Shown here piece after piece: positions 48,606 through 57,471 of a DNA stretch of 64,000 bases. This DNA is from Sphingomonas prati (GTDB lineage Bacteria; Pseudomonadota; Alphaproteobacteria; Sphingomonadales; Sphingomonadaceae), in contig NZ_BMJP01000002.1 in NCBI RefSeq assembly GCF_014643515.1, positions 495,894 through 559,893 of the forward strand, read 5' to 3'. A program made the translations under genes and the position numbers. Each line of letters begins with the position of its first letter. Positions within the stretch are counted from its first letter, which is position 1. Under the pieces are notes generated by a model, which saw only the letters and a list, made by a program, of their open reading frames with translations, did no database searches and was not told where the DNA came from.

Positions 48606-48668
48606 TGCATCCGCCAGACTGTTCTTAAAGGCCGAGGCGGGGCCGCGAATGTTCAAGGGAGACCGAAC

Positions 48669-49214
48669 ATGAACCATCTGACGAAACTGGTCCTGGCCGG
48701 CACCATGCTGGTCGCGGTCGCGGGTTGCGCCAAGAAGAAGCCTGCGGTCCTGCCGCCGCCCCCCGCCGGTTCGGGCATGATCGACGACGGCACGAACAAC
48801 GCGCCGACCGGTGGCGCGATCGGTGGCGCCGCGGTGCCCGGCAGCCGCGCGGACTTCATCGCGCAGGCCGGCAGCGACACGGTGCTGTTCGTGACCGACA
48901 GTTCCGACGTCGATTCCGAAGCGCAGGCGATCCTGCTGCGCCAGGCGCAGTGGCTGCAGCGCAACCCGAACGTCCGCGTGACCGTCGAGGGGCATTGCGA
49001 CGAGCGTGGGACGCGCGAGTATAATCTGGCGCTGGGCGATCGCCGCGCCAATTCGGCGAAGAACTTTCTGGCATCGAACGGTGTCGATGCGAGCCGGATC
49101 TCGGTCATCAGCTACGGCAAGGAACGGCCGGTCGCGACCGGTTCGGACGAGAGCGCATACGCTCAGAACCGCCGTGCGGTGACCGTGGTGCCGGTCGGCG
49201 CGGGTTCCATGTGA
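48669..49214 (+). CDS. pal: Peptidoglycan-associated lipoprotein Pal
   Basis: 181 residues. Signal peptide ending in lipobox VAGC (Cys20). OmpA-like domain in the second half: VTVEGHCDERGTREYNLALG with the peptidoglycan-binding residues, RRANSAKNFLASNGVDASRI, ISYGKERPVATG and AYAQNRRAVTVV. The ribosome site AGGGAG precedes the ATG. It ends the tol-pal run; the ybgF/cpoB gene that often follows pal is not here. Confidence 0.96.
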   Translation: MNHLTKLVLAGTMLVAVAGCAKKKPAVLPPPPAGSGMIDDGTNNAPTGGAIGGAAVPGSRADFIAQAGSDTVLFVTDSSDVDSEAQAILLRQAQWLQRNPNVRVTVEGHCDERGTREYNLALGDRRANSAKNFLASNGVDASRISVISYGKERPVATGSDESAYAQNRRAVTVVPVGAGSM

Positions 49215-49376
49215 TTGCGGCGGGGGCCGGGCCGGGGGTGCGATGCGTGCGCCCGGCTTGGTACCTGCGAGGCTGGGGCTTCGAGACCTAGAAGCGCGCC
49301 AGTCGTCCCGGCTGCGATCCTCGTTGAAGGCTGTTCGCTCCAGGTGTAACTTTGCGCCGAACTTGGAACGGTCGTC

Positions 49377-49619
49377 ATGGCGGATACGGGCAGGCAGGTC
49401 TGGTTTCGGGCGAAGTCGTTTGGCTATGGCGCGGGGATGCCGGTGGCCTGGCAGGGTTGGGCCTTGCTGGTCGGAAGCGTCGGGGCGCTGGTCGTGGCGC
49501 GGCACTGGTTGGATGGTGCGGTCGGCGGTGGCGCGGTCCTTGCCATCGTGGCGGTGATGGTGTTGCTGGCGGCGCGGCACACCGAAGGCGGGCGGTGGCG
49601 CTGGCGGTGGGGGCGTTGA
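49377..49619 (+). CDS. Small hypothetical membrane protein
   Basis: 80 residues. Two membrane segments are predicted: GWALLVGSVGALVVARHWL (near 27-45) and GGAVLAIVAVMVLLAARH (near 51-68). The N-terminus is soluble (MADTGRQVWFRAKSFGYGAG) and the C-terminus rich in Trp and Arg. The FRAKSFGYGxG opening recurs in small sphingomonad membrane proteins of unknown role. No operon partner. Confidence 0.6.
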   Translation: MADTGRQVWFRAKSFGYGAGMPVAWQGWALLVGSVGALVVARHWLDGAVGGGAVLAIVAVMVLLAARHTEGGRWRWRWGR

Positions 49620-49650
49620 GGTTTCTGCTTTTCCGTTGAGGTCGCGTTTG

Positions 49651-49700
49651 GGTGCTGTTGCACTCACCCCCAACCCCTCCCTTGAAAGGGAGGGGGCTTG
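49651..49700. repeat. Family B repeat, single arm
   Basis: GGTGCTGTTGCACTCACCCC, CAACCCCTCC and the CTCCCTTGAAAGGGAGGGGG palindrome. Half-length copy between the small membrane protein and the exoribonuclease gene. The remaining bases to 49807 contain ATCCCGGATCAAGTCCGGGAT, a common palindromic extragenic motif of alphaproteobacteria. Confidence 0.75.
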
Positions 49701-49807
49701 TTGTTGCGCTACCTCGGTCGGCAGCGCTTGTGATCCTGGATCCCGGATCAAGTCCGGGATGCGGTTGAGTAGTGCGGGACGCGTGCTCCTTAGCTGATTC
49801 CTAATCC

Positions 49808-50260
49808 CTACCGCTCACTCCCCAGCACGAAGTCGCGCAAGGCGCGGGCGTCGTGGAGGGCGTTGTGGGGGACCTTGCTGTTGCGGGCAGTGGAGAAGCC
49901 GGGGGTGCGGAGATATTCGAAACGGAGGCCGGGGAGGTCGACGACGTCGGTCTCCGCGGTCATCAGCAGGCGGCAGAACAGCGCGATATCCTCCGGCCAG
50001 TCGGCGACGATGACGGGGTCGCGGTCCGCGCGGAGATAGTTGGCGATGTCGTGCGCGGCGGCGATGCGGTCAAGTTCGGTGTGAAGCATCGGCGGGACGC
50101 TGCGCAGATAGGGGACGACGTGGCGCGCGACCCAGTCGTGGAGTTGGTCGGGGAGCGGCAGGACGACGTAATAGTCGTCGTCGCCATGTTCGGCGGCCAG
50201 GCCGACGCTCATCAGTTCGCCGCCGAAGCCGTTGAACTCAGTGTCGAGGAAATAACGCAT
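49808..50260 (-). CDS. DEDDh-type 3'-5' exoribonuclease
   Basis: 150 residues. MRYFLDTEFNGFGGELMSVG gives the first acidic pair (D6, E8); HNALHDARALRDF (H132, D137) gives the final His-Asp of the DEDDh fold; an intermediate Asp is in the ADWPEDIALF stretch. It resembles the Rv2179c-like 3'-5' exoribonucleases of bacteria and phages. Only one base separates it from the S1/P1 nuclease gene upstream, so the two nucleases are probably cotranscribed. Confidence 0.8.
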   Translation of the reverse strand: MRYFLDTEFNGFGGELMSVGLAAEHGDDDYYVVLPLPDQLHDWVARHVVPYLRSVPPMLHTELDRIAAAHDIANYLRADRDPVIVADWPEDIALFCRLLMTAETDVVDLPGLRFEYLRTPGFSTARNSKVPHNALHDARALRDFVLGSER

Positions 50261-50261
50261 C

Positions 50262-51170
50262 TCAGCGGCGGCGCGGGCGGGGGACGCGCGACGGATCGGG
50301 TGCGACGTCGCCGAGCGCCTCGTCGAGGAGCTTGGCCAGACGGAGACCGCCGAGCGCGACCTGGCGGCGGGCGAGCGGGATTTCGCGGGCGATCGCCTCG
50401 TTCGACAATGTCGGGCGGCCGGCCGGTTGCGGGCCACAGCCGTCGCCGCCGAGGAGGTCGGCATAGGCGGTGTGCGACGCCTGCCAGCTTTCGCGCGACC
50501 AGTCGGCCACGCTGCCCGCGGCGGCGGCGGGGCGATCGGCGGCCGGGATTTCGGACAGCACGCCGAGCGCGCCGCCGGGGGGCGTCGAGATCGCGCGATC
50601 GGCGAGCAGCCCGTCCCACACGGTGTGCAGGTTCCGGCGGCCGGCCATGATACCGTAGTTCGCGGGCTGATCGTTGCCGCCACGATCGGAGCGGTCGCCG
50701 GCGTGGAGTGGCTGATGCAGATCGCCGACGAAGTGGACGAGGAAGGCGAGCGCCTCGATCCTGTCGACCGTCGGCAGCTTCGCGTCGTGGAGCATGCGGG
50801 CGGCGCGTTCGATCTGTGCGGAGACGCAGTTGCCGTCGGCGCACGGCGTCTTGATGTCGAACGGCTTGCAGATGTCGACGTTCTGATAGTGCCAGCTATA
50901 GGCGTAACTGAACCGGTCGCCGAGCGGCTTGACGCAATCGGGCCAGACGCTGGCGTCCTCGATCGAGCGGATCGGGCAGGTCGGGGTGCGGAGCTGCGGC
51001 GATTGCGCGATCAGCCGGCGGATCGCGGCGCGGGTCTTGGGGCTCACCTCCGCCATCGCGATCGTGGCGATGGTCTGGTGGCCATATTCCCACCACGCGG
51101 CGGCGGGGCCGGCGGTGAAGAGCGCGACAAAGGCCAGCAACGGCGCGGCGATGCGAAAGGGGCGAATCAT
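50262..51170 (-). CDS. Exported S1/P1-type nuclease
   Basis: 302 residues. The signal peptide ends PAAA and the mature protein begins WWEYGHQ, with the N-terminal Trp as a zinc ligand as in nuclease P1. Other zinc-site segments are DASVWPD, SYAYSWHYQNVD, HFVGDLHQPLHAGDRSDRGG and NLHTVWDGLL. All nine expected ligands appear present. Cleaves single-stranded DNA or RNA outside the cytoplasm, probably for nucleotide or phosphate recovery. Located directly upstream of the exoribonuclease gene. Confidence 0.93.
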   Translation of the reverse strand: MIRPFRIAAPLLAFVALFTAGPAAAWWEYGHQTIATIAMAEVSPKTRAAIRRLIAQSPQLRTPTCPIRSIEDASVWPDCVKPLGDRFSYAYSWHYQNVDICKPFDIKTPCADGNCVSAQIERAARMLHDAKLPTVDRIEALAFLVHFVGDLHQPLHAGDRSDRGGNDQPANYGIMAGRRNLHTVWDGLLADRAISTPPGGALGVLSEIPAADRPAAAAGSVADWSRESWQASHTAYADLLGGDGCGPQPAGRPTLSNEAIAREIPLARRQVALGGLRLAKLLDEALGDVAPDPSRVPRPRRR

Positions 51171-51212
51171 GGCTTTCCGCTACGCCCGTCGTGGGATGAA
51201 AGCGAGCAGCGA

Positions 51213-52352
51213 TCAGGGGGCGAACACCAGGATCAGGAAGACCGCGAACATGGACAGGTGCACTGTGCCCTCCAGGATCGTGGTGCGCGTGCCGGAGAAG
51301 GTGAGCGTGCTGAGCACCAGTGTGATCGCGAGCAGCACCATGTTGGCGGACGAGAGCCCGAGCACGACCGACTGGCCGGTCAGCACGCCGATCAGCAGCA
51401 CCGCCGGCACGGTGAGGCCGAGCGTGGAGGCGGCGGCCCCCAGGCACAGGTTGATCGCGCGAGTGAGCTGGTTCGCGTGGACGGCGCGCAGGGCGGAGAT
51501 CGCCTCCGGCGTGAACACGATCATGGCGATGACGACACCGCTGAGCGCGGCGGGGGCGCCGAGTGCGGCGATGCCGGCGTCGAGGAGCTTGGCGAGACTC
51601 TTCGACAGGATGACGATCGGCAGGATGTTGGCGAGCAGCAGGACGACGTGGCGGCCGGTGGTGGATTTCGACGTCGCGGCGTCGGCGTGCGGCATCGGGG
51701 TGGCTGGGGCGTCGGCGCCTTCGGCGGGTGGCAGCGCGGCGGGGGCGGCGCCGGCCGGCACGGGGCGGAAGAAGCTGCGGTGGCGACCGGTCTGGAGCCA
51801 GAGGAAGACGCCGTAGAGCGCCACCGTCAGCAGCGAGAACAGCCCGGACTGCGCGGTGGAGAGCGTGCCGCGGACCGTGGTGGTGGTGAAATTGGGGATG
51901 ACGAGCGCGATCATCGACAGCGGGATGGTGATCGCGAGATAGGCGCTGGCGCCCTGGAGGTTGTAGCTTTGCTGGTGATGGCGGAGGCCGCCGATCAGGA
52001 GGCCGAGCCCGACAACGCCGTTGAGCACGATCATCAGCACCGCGAACATCGTGTCGCGGCCGAGCGTGGGGACGTCTTTCGACCCGAGCATGACGGCGGC
52101 GATCAGCGCGACCTCGATGATCACGATCGAGAGCGTCAGGATGAGCGTGCCGAACGGTTCGCCGAGCGCCTCGGCCAGCTCCTCCGCCTCGTGCACCACG
52201 CCGAACGCGGACCAGAAGATGATGCCGAGCAGCCAGGCGAACAGGAGCCCGGCGAGCGCGGGGCCGAGTGCGGCGGGGTCGATGGTCGGGGCGAGGAGGG
52301 CCGCGGCGACGGTCGCCCATGCGGCGGGGAGGCGTAGGGTGGAGAGCTTCAT
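51213..52352 (-). CDS. chaA: ChaA-type calcium/sodium-proton antiporter
   Basis: 379 residues, about eleven membrane helices in two inverted halves joined by a Pro/Ala-rich cytoplasmic loop. The two cation-binding alpha repeats are visible: FGTLILTLSIVIIEVALIAA and ALSGVVIAMIVFTPEAISAL, each with a conserved acidic residue in a helix. This is the Ca2+/cation antiporter superfamily, ChaA subgroup. ATG at 52352 (MKLSTLRLPAAW). Probably exports Ca2+ or Na+ in alkaline or salty conditions. Confidence 0.88.
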   Translation of the reverse strand: MKLSTLRLPAAWATVAAALLAPTIDPAALGPALAGLLFAWLLGIIFWSAFGVVHEAEELAEALGEPFGTLILTLSIVIIEVALIAAVMLGSKDVPTLGRDTMFAVLMIVLNGVVGLGLLIGGLRHHQQSYNLQGASAYLAITIPLSMIALVIPNFTTTTVRGTLSTAQSGLFSLLTVALYGVFLWLQTGRHRSFFRPVPAGAAPAALPPAEGADAPATPMPHADAATSKSTTGRHVVLLLANILPIVILSKSLAKLLDAGIAALGAPAALSGVVIAMIVFTPEAISALRAVHANQLTRAINLCLGAAASTLGLTVPAVLLIGVLTGQSVVLGLSSANMVLLAITLVLSTLTFSGTRTTILEGTVHLSMFAVFLILVFAP

Positions 52353-52390
52353 GACGCCAAGGTTAGCGACAGGGGGGCGGTGGGTCGAGG

Positions 52391-52561
52391 GTGAGGTGGC
52401 TTCCTCCACCCGTCGGGGGGAGGGCTGGGGTGGGGGGCTTTTCTGGGTGAAGCGGTTGGGGGGAGTTCGCCGTTACTGCGAGGGGAGTTCTTGAGTGAGG
52501 CTCGCTCACCCCAAGCCAAGCCCCCCGCCCCGACCCTCCCCCCGGTGGGGGGAGGGGGTTA
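52391..52561. repeat. Family B variant repeats
   Basis: Inverted blocks with CACCCGTCGGGGGGAGGG and CCCTCCCCCCGGTGGGGGGA, a subfamily with CCCCCC/GGGGGG arms also present in prmC. They lie between the antiporter and isoaspartyl peptidase genes. Confidence 0.7.
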
Positions 52562-52570
52562 GGTTGCGCT

Positions 52571-53503
52571 TCACTCGTCGCCGTAGATCGCGACTTCGGG
52601 GGGGGCGTCGTGGGTAGCGATGGCGCGGTACATGCCGGGGGTGTTGAACGCCCAGCCGCCGGAGCCGTCGGGGCCAACGACGATGACGCCGCCCTTGCCG
52701 CCGAGTTCGCCCAGTTCGTCGATGATGGTGTCCGCCGCGTCCTCGATCGTGGTGCCGGACAGGCGGACGCGGGCGGCGATCTCGGCCGCGACGCCGAGGC
52801 GGATGAAATATTCGCCCGCGCCGGTGCAGGAAACGGCGGCGGCGCGGTCGTCGGCATAGGTGCCGGCGCCGATCAGTGGGGAGTCGCCGATCCGGCCCCA
52901 TTTTTTCGCGGTGAGGCCGCCGGTGGAGGTGGCGGCGGCGACATGGCCTTCGCCGTCGACCGCGACCGCGCCGACTGTGCCGTATTTCATGCCGATGTCG
53001 AACGCGCCGTCGGGATTGGCGAGCATCTCGTCGAGCTGGCGGCGGCGTTCGGGGGTGGCGAACCAGGTTTGGTCGGCCTGATCGAGGCCCTGTTCCTGGC
53101 CGAACGTGTCGGCTCCGGGGCCGGCGAGCAGGACGTGCGGGCTGCGTTCCATGACGGCGCGGGCGAGCGTGACCGGGTTGCGCGTGGTGGTGAGCCCGGC
53201 GGCGGCCCCGGCGCGGCGGTCGCAGCCGTCCATGATCGCGGCATCGCATTCGATCGTGCCGTCGGCGGTGAAGACCGACCCGCGGCCGGCATTGAAGGCG
53301 GGATCGTCCTCCAGCACGCGGATTGCGGCCTCGACCGCGTCGAGCGCGGAGCCGGCGGAGGCGAGGATCCGGCTGCCGGCGAGGAGGGCTGCGTGGAGCC
53401 CTTCGCGGCCGGCGGCGTCGGCTTCGGGCGAGAGCGTGTCGCGGGTCATCGAGCCGGAGCCGCCGTGCAGGACGAGCGTCCAGCGGGGGGTGGTGGGGGT
53501 CAT
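52571..53503 (-). CDS. Isoaspartyl peptidase / plant-type L-asparaginase
   Basis: 310 residues. N-terminal nucleophile hydrolase. The autocleavage site and nucleophile is T176 in GMKYGTVGAVAVD. FNAGRGSVFTADGTIECDAA and ATSTGGLTAKKWGRIGDSPL, then GAGTYAD and SCTGAGEYFIR are the family's substrate and glycine-rich segments. Removes isoaspartyl dipeptides and hydrolyses asparagine. No signal peptide is visible, so cytoplasmic. No peptide-uptake gene is adjacent. Confidence 0.92.
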   Translation of the reverse strand: MTPTTPRWTLVLHGGSGSMTRDTLSPEADAAGREGLHAALLAGSRILASAGSALDAVEAAIRVLEDDPAFNAGRGSVFTADGTIECDAAIMDGCDRRAGAAAGLTTTRNPVTLARAVMERSPHVLLAGPGADTFGQEQGLDQADQTWFATPERRRQLDEMLANPDGAFDIGMKYGTVGAVAVDGEGHVAAATSTGGLTAKKWGRIGDSPLIGAGTYADDRAAAVSCTGAGEYFIRLGVAAEIAARVRLSGTTIEDAADTIIDELGELGGKGGVIVVGPDGSGGWAFNTPGMYRAIATHDAPPEVAIYGDE

Positions 53504-53528
53504 TGTGCTGGGCTCCGGTTGGTTCTTC

Positions 53529-53735
53529 TTAGCCCCTCTCCTTTAGGGGAGGGGTTGGGGTGGGGGCTACCTCTTCATCGTCGCAAGGTTATGGGTGAGG
53601 TGCTGTTGCCCCCACCCCAACCCCTCCCCTGAAGGAGAGGGGCTGATGGGATCGCGGTTCGGCGTGTCTGATACGGTGCGTTTGAGGTGCTGTTGCACCC
53701 ACCCCCAACCCCCTCCCTTGAGAGGGAGGGGGCTT
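53529..53735. repeat. Family B repeat cluster
   Basis: Three arms in 200 bases: GCCCCTCTCCTTTAGGGGAG; CCCACCCCAACCCCTCCCCT with GAAGGAGAGGGG; and CACCCACCCCCAACCCCCTC with CCTTGAGAGGGAGGGGG. The interior CTACCTCTTCATCGTCGCAA matches the full-length copies. Lies upstream of ispG. Confidence 0.8.
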
Positions 53736-53796
53736 TGCTTGGGCTTTCGGGCGTACTCCGCTATATAGGTCGGACACCAACCATCCGGGAAAACCC

Positions 53797-54942
53797 ATGT
53801 CCCTCCGTCCGTGGCGCGATATCGTCCGTCGTCCGTCCCGCCAGATTATGGTGGGGAAAGTCCCCGTCGGGGGCGATGCGCCGGTGTCGGTGCAGACCAT
53901 GACCAACACGCCGACCACCGACGTGCGCGCCACCGTGGACCAGATCCGGCGGTGCGAGGAGGTGGGCGTCGACATCGTGCGGGTGTCGGTGCCCGACGTG
54001 GAGTCGGCCGTCGCGCTGAAGCAGATCGTGCGGGCGGCCAAGGTGCCGATCGTGGCGGACATCCATTTCCACTACAAACGCGCGCTGGAAGCGGCGGACG
54101 CGGGCGCGGCGTGCCTGCGGATCAACCCGGGCAATATCGGGTCGAGCGCGCGCGTGGCGGAGGTCGTGCGCGCGGCGAAGGCGAACGGCTGTTCGATCCG
54201 GATCGGGGTGAACGGCGGGAGCCTGGAGCGGCACCTGCTCGAGAAATATGGCGAGCCGTGCCCGGACGCGCTGGTCGAGAGCGCGATGGACCATATCAAG
54301 CTGCTGCAGGACCATGATTTCCACGAGTACAAGGTCGCGGTGAAGGCGTCCGACCTGTTCCTGGCGGTGGCGGCGTATCAGCAGCTGGCCGAGCAGGTCG
54401 ATTGCCCGCTGCACCTGGGCATCACCGAGGCGGGCGGGCTGATCGGCGGGACGGTGAAGTCGTCGATCGGGATGGGATCGCTGCTGTGGTTCGGGATCGG
54501 CGACACGATCCGCGTGTCGTTGTCGGCCGAACCCGAAGAGGAAGTGCGGGTCGGCTACGAGATCCTGAAGGCGCTCGGCATCCGGACGCGCGGCGTGCGG
54601 GTCGTGTCGTGCCCGTCCTGTGCGCGGCAGGGGTTCGACGTGATCCGCACGGTCGAGGCGCTGGAGGCGCGGCTGAGCCATATCGCTACGCCGCTGTCGC
54701 TGTCGGTACTCGGCTGCGTCGTGAACGGCCCGGGCGAGGCGCGCGAGACCGACATCGGCCTGACCGGCGGTGGGGCCGGCAAGCACATGGTGTATCTGTC
54801 GGGGATCACCGACCACACGGTGCAGGACGAGGGTATGGTCGACCATATCGTCCGGCTGGTGGAAGCCAAGGCGGCCGAAATCGAGGCGGCGGAAGCGGCC
54901 GCGGAGTTGGCGGCGGAAGCGCAGCAGGGGGTGGCAGCTTGA
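53797..54942 (+). CDS. ispG: 4-hydroxy-3-methylbut-2-enyl diphosphate synthase
   Basis: 381 residues. Iron-sulphur enzyme of the MEP isoprenoid pathway. N-terminal TIM barrel ([37 protein letters not shown]). The C-terminal cluster domain carries C272 and C275 ([12 protein letters not shown]) and C307 ([20 protein letters not shown]) with the conserved Glu314. The last 30 residues are an Ala/Glu tail. Ends with TGA overlapping a possible TTG start of the next gene. Confidence 0.96.
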   Translation: MSLRPWRDIVRRPSRQIMVGKVPVGGDAPVSVQTMTNTPTTDVRATVDQIRRCEEVGVDIVRVSVPDVESAVALKQIVRAAKVPIVADIHFHYKRALEAADAGAACLRINPGNIGSSARVAEVVRAAKANGCSIRIGVNGGSLERHLLEKYGEPCPDALVESAMDHIKLLQDHDFHEYKVAVKASDLFLAVAAYQQLAEQVDCPLHLGITEAGGLIGGTVKSSIGMGSLLWFGIGDTIRVSLSAEPEEEVRVGYEILKALGIRTRGVRVVSCPSCARQGFDVIRTVEALEARLSHIATPLSLSVLGCVVNGPGEARETDIGLTGGGAGKHMVYLSGITDHTVQDEGMVDHIVRLVEAKAAEIEAAEAAAELAAEAQQGVAA

Positions 54943-55226
54943 GCCTGATCGCGATGGCGCGGATCGTGCTGAGGCCCGCGCATTTCGATGAGGCAAAGGC
55001 GGCGATCCTGGCGATCGTGCCGCAGACGCTGGCGGAGGCGGGGTGCCTGCAGTTCGTCGTGCATGCCGATGACGCGGCCGCAACTGTCTATCTGTACGAG
55101 GAATGGGCGGATGACGCGGCGCTGCGCCTGCATCATGCGCAGCCCTACACCGCCGCGGTGTTCCGGTCTTATGCCGACTGGCTGGCGGAACCCGTCCGGC
55201 TTGAGACGATGGCGCGGATCAGATAG
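54939..55226 (+). CDS. Antibiotic biosynthesis monooxygenase (ABM)-fold protein
   Basis: 95 residues. A ferredoxin-like ABM domain: [54 protein letters not shown] and [20 protein letters not shown]. Small dimeric enzymes or heme- and quinone-modifying proteins share this fold; the substrate here is unknown. The TTG at 54939 overlaps the ispG stop and sits behind AGGGGG, and gives a complete first beta strand; an ATG at 54954 is the alternative. Confidence 0.75.
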   Translation: MSLIAMARIVLRPAHFDEAKAAILAIVPQTLAEAGCLQFVVHADDAAATVYLYEEWADDAALRLHHAQPYTAAVFRSYADWLAEPVRLETMARIR

Positions 55227-55232
55227 CGGCAG

Positions 55233-55715
55233 ATGACGGAGGTTACGATCAGGCGGGTGGAACCCGGCGACGTGGCGGCGGTGCTGGCGCTGATCGTTGC
55301 GCTGGCGGTGTATGAGCGGGAGCCGGATGCGGTGCAGGCGACGGCGGCGTCGCTGCGTGAGACGTTGTTCGGTGAGGGTGCGCAGGTGTTTGCGCATGTC
55401 GCGGTGCTGGATGGGGCGGTGGTGGGGGTCGCCTTGTGGTTCCAGACCTATTCGACGTGGACGGGGCGACCGAGCCTGTATCTGGAGGACCTGTTCGTGG
55501 CGGATGCGGCGCGCGGGACCGGGGCGGGCAAGGCGTTGTTCCGGGCCCTGGCGCGTGAGGCCGTGCGGCGCGATTGCGCGCGGATCGACTGGGCGGTGCT
55601 GGACTGGAACGAGACCGCGGCGGGGTTTTACGAGGCGATCGGGGCGCGGCCTTCGACCGGGTGGCAGCCTTGGCGGATCGAGGGTGCTGCGCTGGAGCGG
55701 TTGGCGGCGGGGTAG
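55233..55715 (+). CDS. GNAT-family N-acetyltransferase
   Basis: 160 residues. EVTIRRVEPGDVAAVLALIV opens the fold; LEDLFVADAARGTGAGKALF is the acetyl-CoA-binding motif A (R/Q-x-x-G-x-G/A), and DWAVLDWNETAAGFYEAIGA the motif B region. The pattern resembles the diamine/thialysine N-acetyltransferase group, but the substrate is not certain. Six bases after the ABM gene, likely the same transcript. Confidence 0.88.
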   Translation: MTEVTIRRVEPGDVAAVLALIVALAVYEREPDAVQATAASLRETLFGEGAQVFAHVAVLDGAVVGVALWFQTYSTWTGRPSLYLEDLFVADAARGTGAGKALFRALAREAVRRDCARIDWAVLDWNETAAGFYEAIGARPSTGWQPWRIEGAALERLAAG

Positions 55716-55756
55716 CGTTCGGATCTGGGATGCGTGCCCCGCTCGCGACACACATC

Positions 55757-55825
55757 CGTACACCCGCGTAGGCGGGGGTCTAGGTCCACGCTCCGACCTG
55801 GATCCCCGCCTGCGCGGGGATACGC
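55757..55825. repeat. Family A repeat (ACCCCCGC variant)
   Basis: Arms CACCCGCGTAGGCGGGGGTC and GATCCCCGCCTGCGCGGGGA with TAGGTCCA and GACCTGGA between them. Same layout as the left half of the 20.2-kb repeat. Confidence 0.65.
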
Positions 55826-55873
55826 GAGAGCGGTGAACGTACTCGATACGGCGCCGCCAACTCCACCTTGACG

Positions 55874-55940
55874 GTTCCCCGGCGCAGGCCGGGGCCTAGA
55901 TGCAACCGCTGCGCCTAGGCCCCGGCCTTCGCCGGGGAAC
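55874..55940. repeat. Family A repeat, full 67-bp palindrome
   Basis: GTTCCCCGGCG (55874-55884) pairs with CGCCGGGGAAC (55930-55940). Inside are GGCCGGGGCCTAG and CTAGGCCCCGGCC, so the whole element is a long imperfect palindrome. The stretch 55716-56092 holds only these two repeats; I see no gene there. Confidence 0.8.
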
Positions 55941-56092
55941 GACATCGTCGCTCTACTTGTCCAAGCCGCTAGATAGGGCAGCGGCCCGCACCGCGTGACC
56001 ATCAATGGCCCGGATCGCATCTGCCGGGCCGAGGCGTAGGCCAGGACGGGGCGTTGGATTGGTTCAGACCCCGCGGCTAGGGTGCAACATAG

Positions 56093-56130
56093 AAAAGGGG
56101 CGGTGCATCGTTGGATGCACCGCCCCTTTT
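56093..56130. terminator. Bidirectional terminator downstream of DUF4167 gene
   Basis: 17-bp perfect stem from AAAAGGGGCGGTGCATC (56093-56109) and GATGCACCGCCCCTTTT (56114-56130), 4-base loop. A and T runs at both ends make it functional on either strand. It is 10 bases beyond the DUF4167 stop. Confidence 0.92.
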
Positions 56131-56139
56131 CGTTTGGGT

Positions 56140-57471
56140 TCAGGCGGCGACGTCGCCGGTGTCGTCGATCTCCGCGCGGGGGCGGCGGCGGCGGCGGGGC
56201 TTGTCTTCCGTCGCGCCGGCATCGGCGGCGACCGGTTCGGGGCGGGGGGCAGGTTCCGCGGCGGCCGGGGTGGAGAGGAAGGCGGGCGGCAGCGCGAGCT
56301 GATCGATCCGTTCGTCCGTCTCGGTCGGGGCCGCTGCGCGGGTGCGCGGGCGACCGCGGCGCGGGGCTTCGGCGGCGGCCTCTTCCGGGGCGGCCATCGG
56401 CGCGGGCGCGGGCGCGGCCTCGACCGGCGGCATCAAGTCCGGCGTTGCCTGATCAGCCGCGGGGCGGCGGGTGCGCAGGCGGCGGGGGGCCGCTTCGCCG
56501 GTCTCGCCGGCCGGCTGGGCGGGCTGCTGCATCGGCTGGGGGGCCGGCTGCGACGCGGCGAGCGGAGAGGCGACGGGGCCGCGATCGGACGACGGGCGCG
56601 TGGCGGTGCGGTCGGCGCCATCCTGCTGGTCGCGGTCCGTGGGGCCTTCGGCGCGGCCCTCGGCACGGATCGTGCGGTAGGTCTGGCCTTCGTTGCCGCG
56701 TTCCTGACCGTCGTCGCGCTGGCGCGGGCCGCGGTCCTGGCGCTGGCCGTCTTGCTGTCCGTCGCGGCGCGGGCGGTCTTGACGGTCCTGGCGGTCGCCG
56801 CGGTCGGGGCGGGGGCCACGATCCTGGGCGTAGCCGTTCTGGTCCTGACCGTCGGCTTGCTGGCGGTCCTGGCGGTCCGAACGGGGGCCGCGGTCCTGAT
56901 AGCCCTGCTGGTTCCCCTGCTGACCGTTGCCGTCGCGGTTGCGATCCTGACGATCCTGGCCGTTGCCGTTGCCGTTGCGCTGGTAGCCCTGGCCGTCGCC
57001 GCGGTTGCGGTCTTGGCCCTGCTGGCCGCCATTCTGGCCCTGGCCGTTCTGGCCGCGGTCCTGGCGGTCTTGGTAGCGGGGCTGCTGGTCGGGACGCGGA
57101 TCGTCGAAGCTGTCGGTGATGTCGCCTTCGCCGTCGTCGGCGTAGTCATCGTCCTGGTAGCTGTTAGCGCCCTGCGGCTCGCCTTGGGGGCGGCGCTGTT
57201 CGTCCATGCGCGCGCGGGTGTCGGCCAGCACGCGGAAATAATGGTCGGCGAACTGGAGATAATATTCGGTCATGACGCGGTCGCTGGCCATCTGCGCGTC
57301 GCGGGCCAGCGCCTTGTACTTCTCGAGCAGCTGCGCTGCGTTGCCGCGCGCGCGATTGTCGATCCGGTTGCCCTGTTCGGGCCGACCGGTCCCCCCGCCA
57401 CTGCCGCTGCCCTGGGGACGCACACCGTTGCGGCCACGGCCACGGCGGCCGTTCTGGCGATTGTTGATCAA
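56140..57471 (-). CDS. DUF4167 domain-containing protein with Gln/Asp/Arg-rich tail
   Basis: 443 residues from a TTG start at 57471 (MINNRQNGRRGRGRNG), behind AAGGA. Residues about 30-90 are the conserved DUF4167 domain: RGNAAQLLEKYKALARDAQM and YYLQFADHYFRVLAD. The rest is very low in complexity: QDRQDRGQNGQGQNGGQQ-like repeats to about 280, then Pro/Ala/Arg-rich sequence. Likely an RNA-associated or disordered scaffold protein; the function is not known. Adjacent to prmC and prfA as in many alphaproteobacteria. Confidence 0.88.
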   Translation of the reverse strand: MINNRQNGRRGRGRNGVRPQGSGSGGGTGRPEQGNRIDNRARGNAAQLLEKYKALARDAQMASDRVMTEYYLQFADHYFRVLADTRARMDEQRRPQGEPQGANSYQDDDYADDGEGDITDSFDDPRPDQQPRYQDRQDRGQNGQGQNGGQQGQDRNRGDGQGYQRNGNGNGQDRQDRNRDGNGQQGNQQGYQDRGPRSDRQDRQQADGQDQNGYAQDRGPRPDRGDRQDRQDRPRRDGQQDGQRQDRGPRQRDDGQERGNEGQTYRTIRAEGRAEGPTDRDQQDGADRTATRPSSDRGPVASPLAASQPAPQPMQQPAQPAGETGEAAPRRLRTRRPAADQATPDLMPPVEAAPAPAPMAAPEEAAAEAPRRGRPRTRAAAPTETDERIDQLALPPAFLSTPAAAEPAPRPEPVAADAGATEDKPRRRRRPRAEIDDTGDVAA

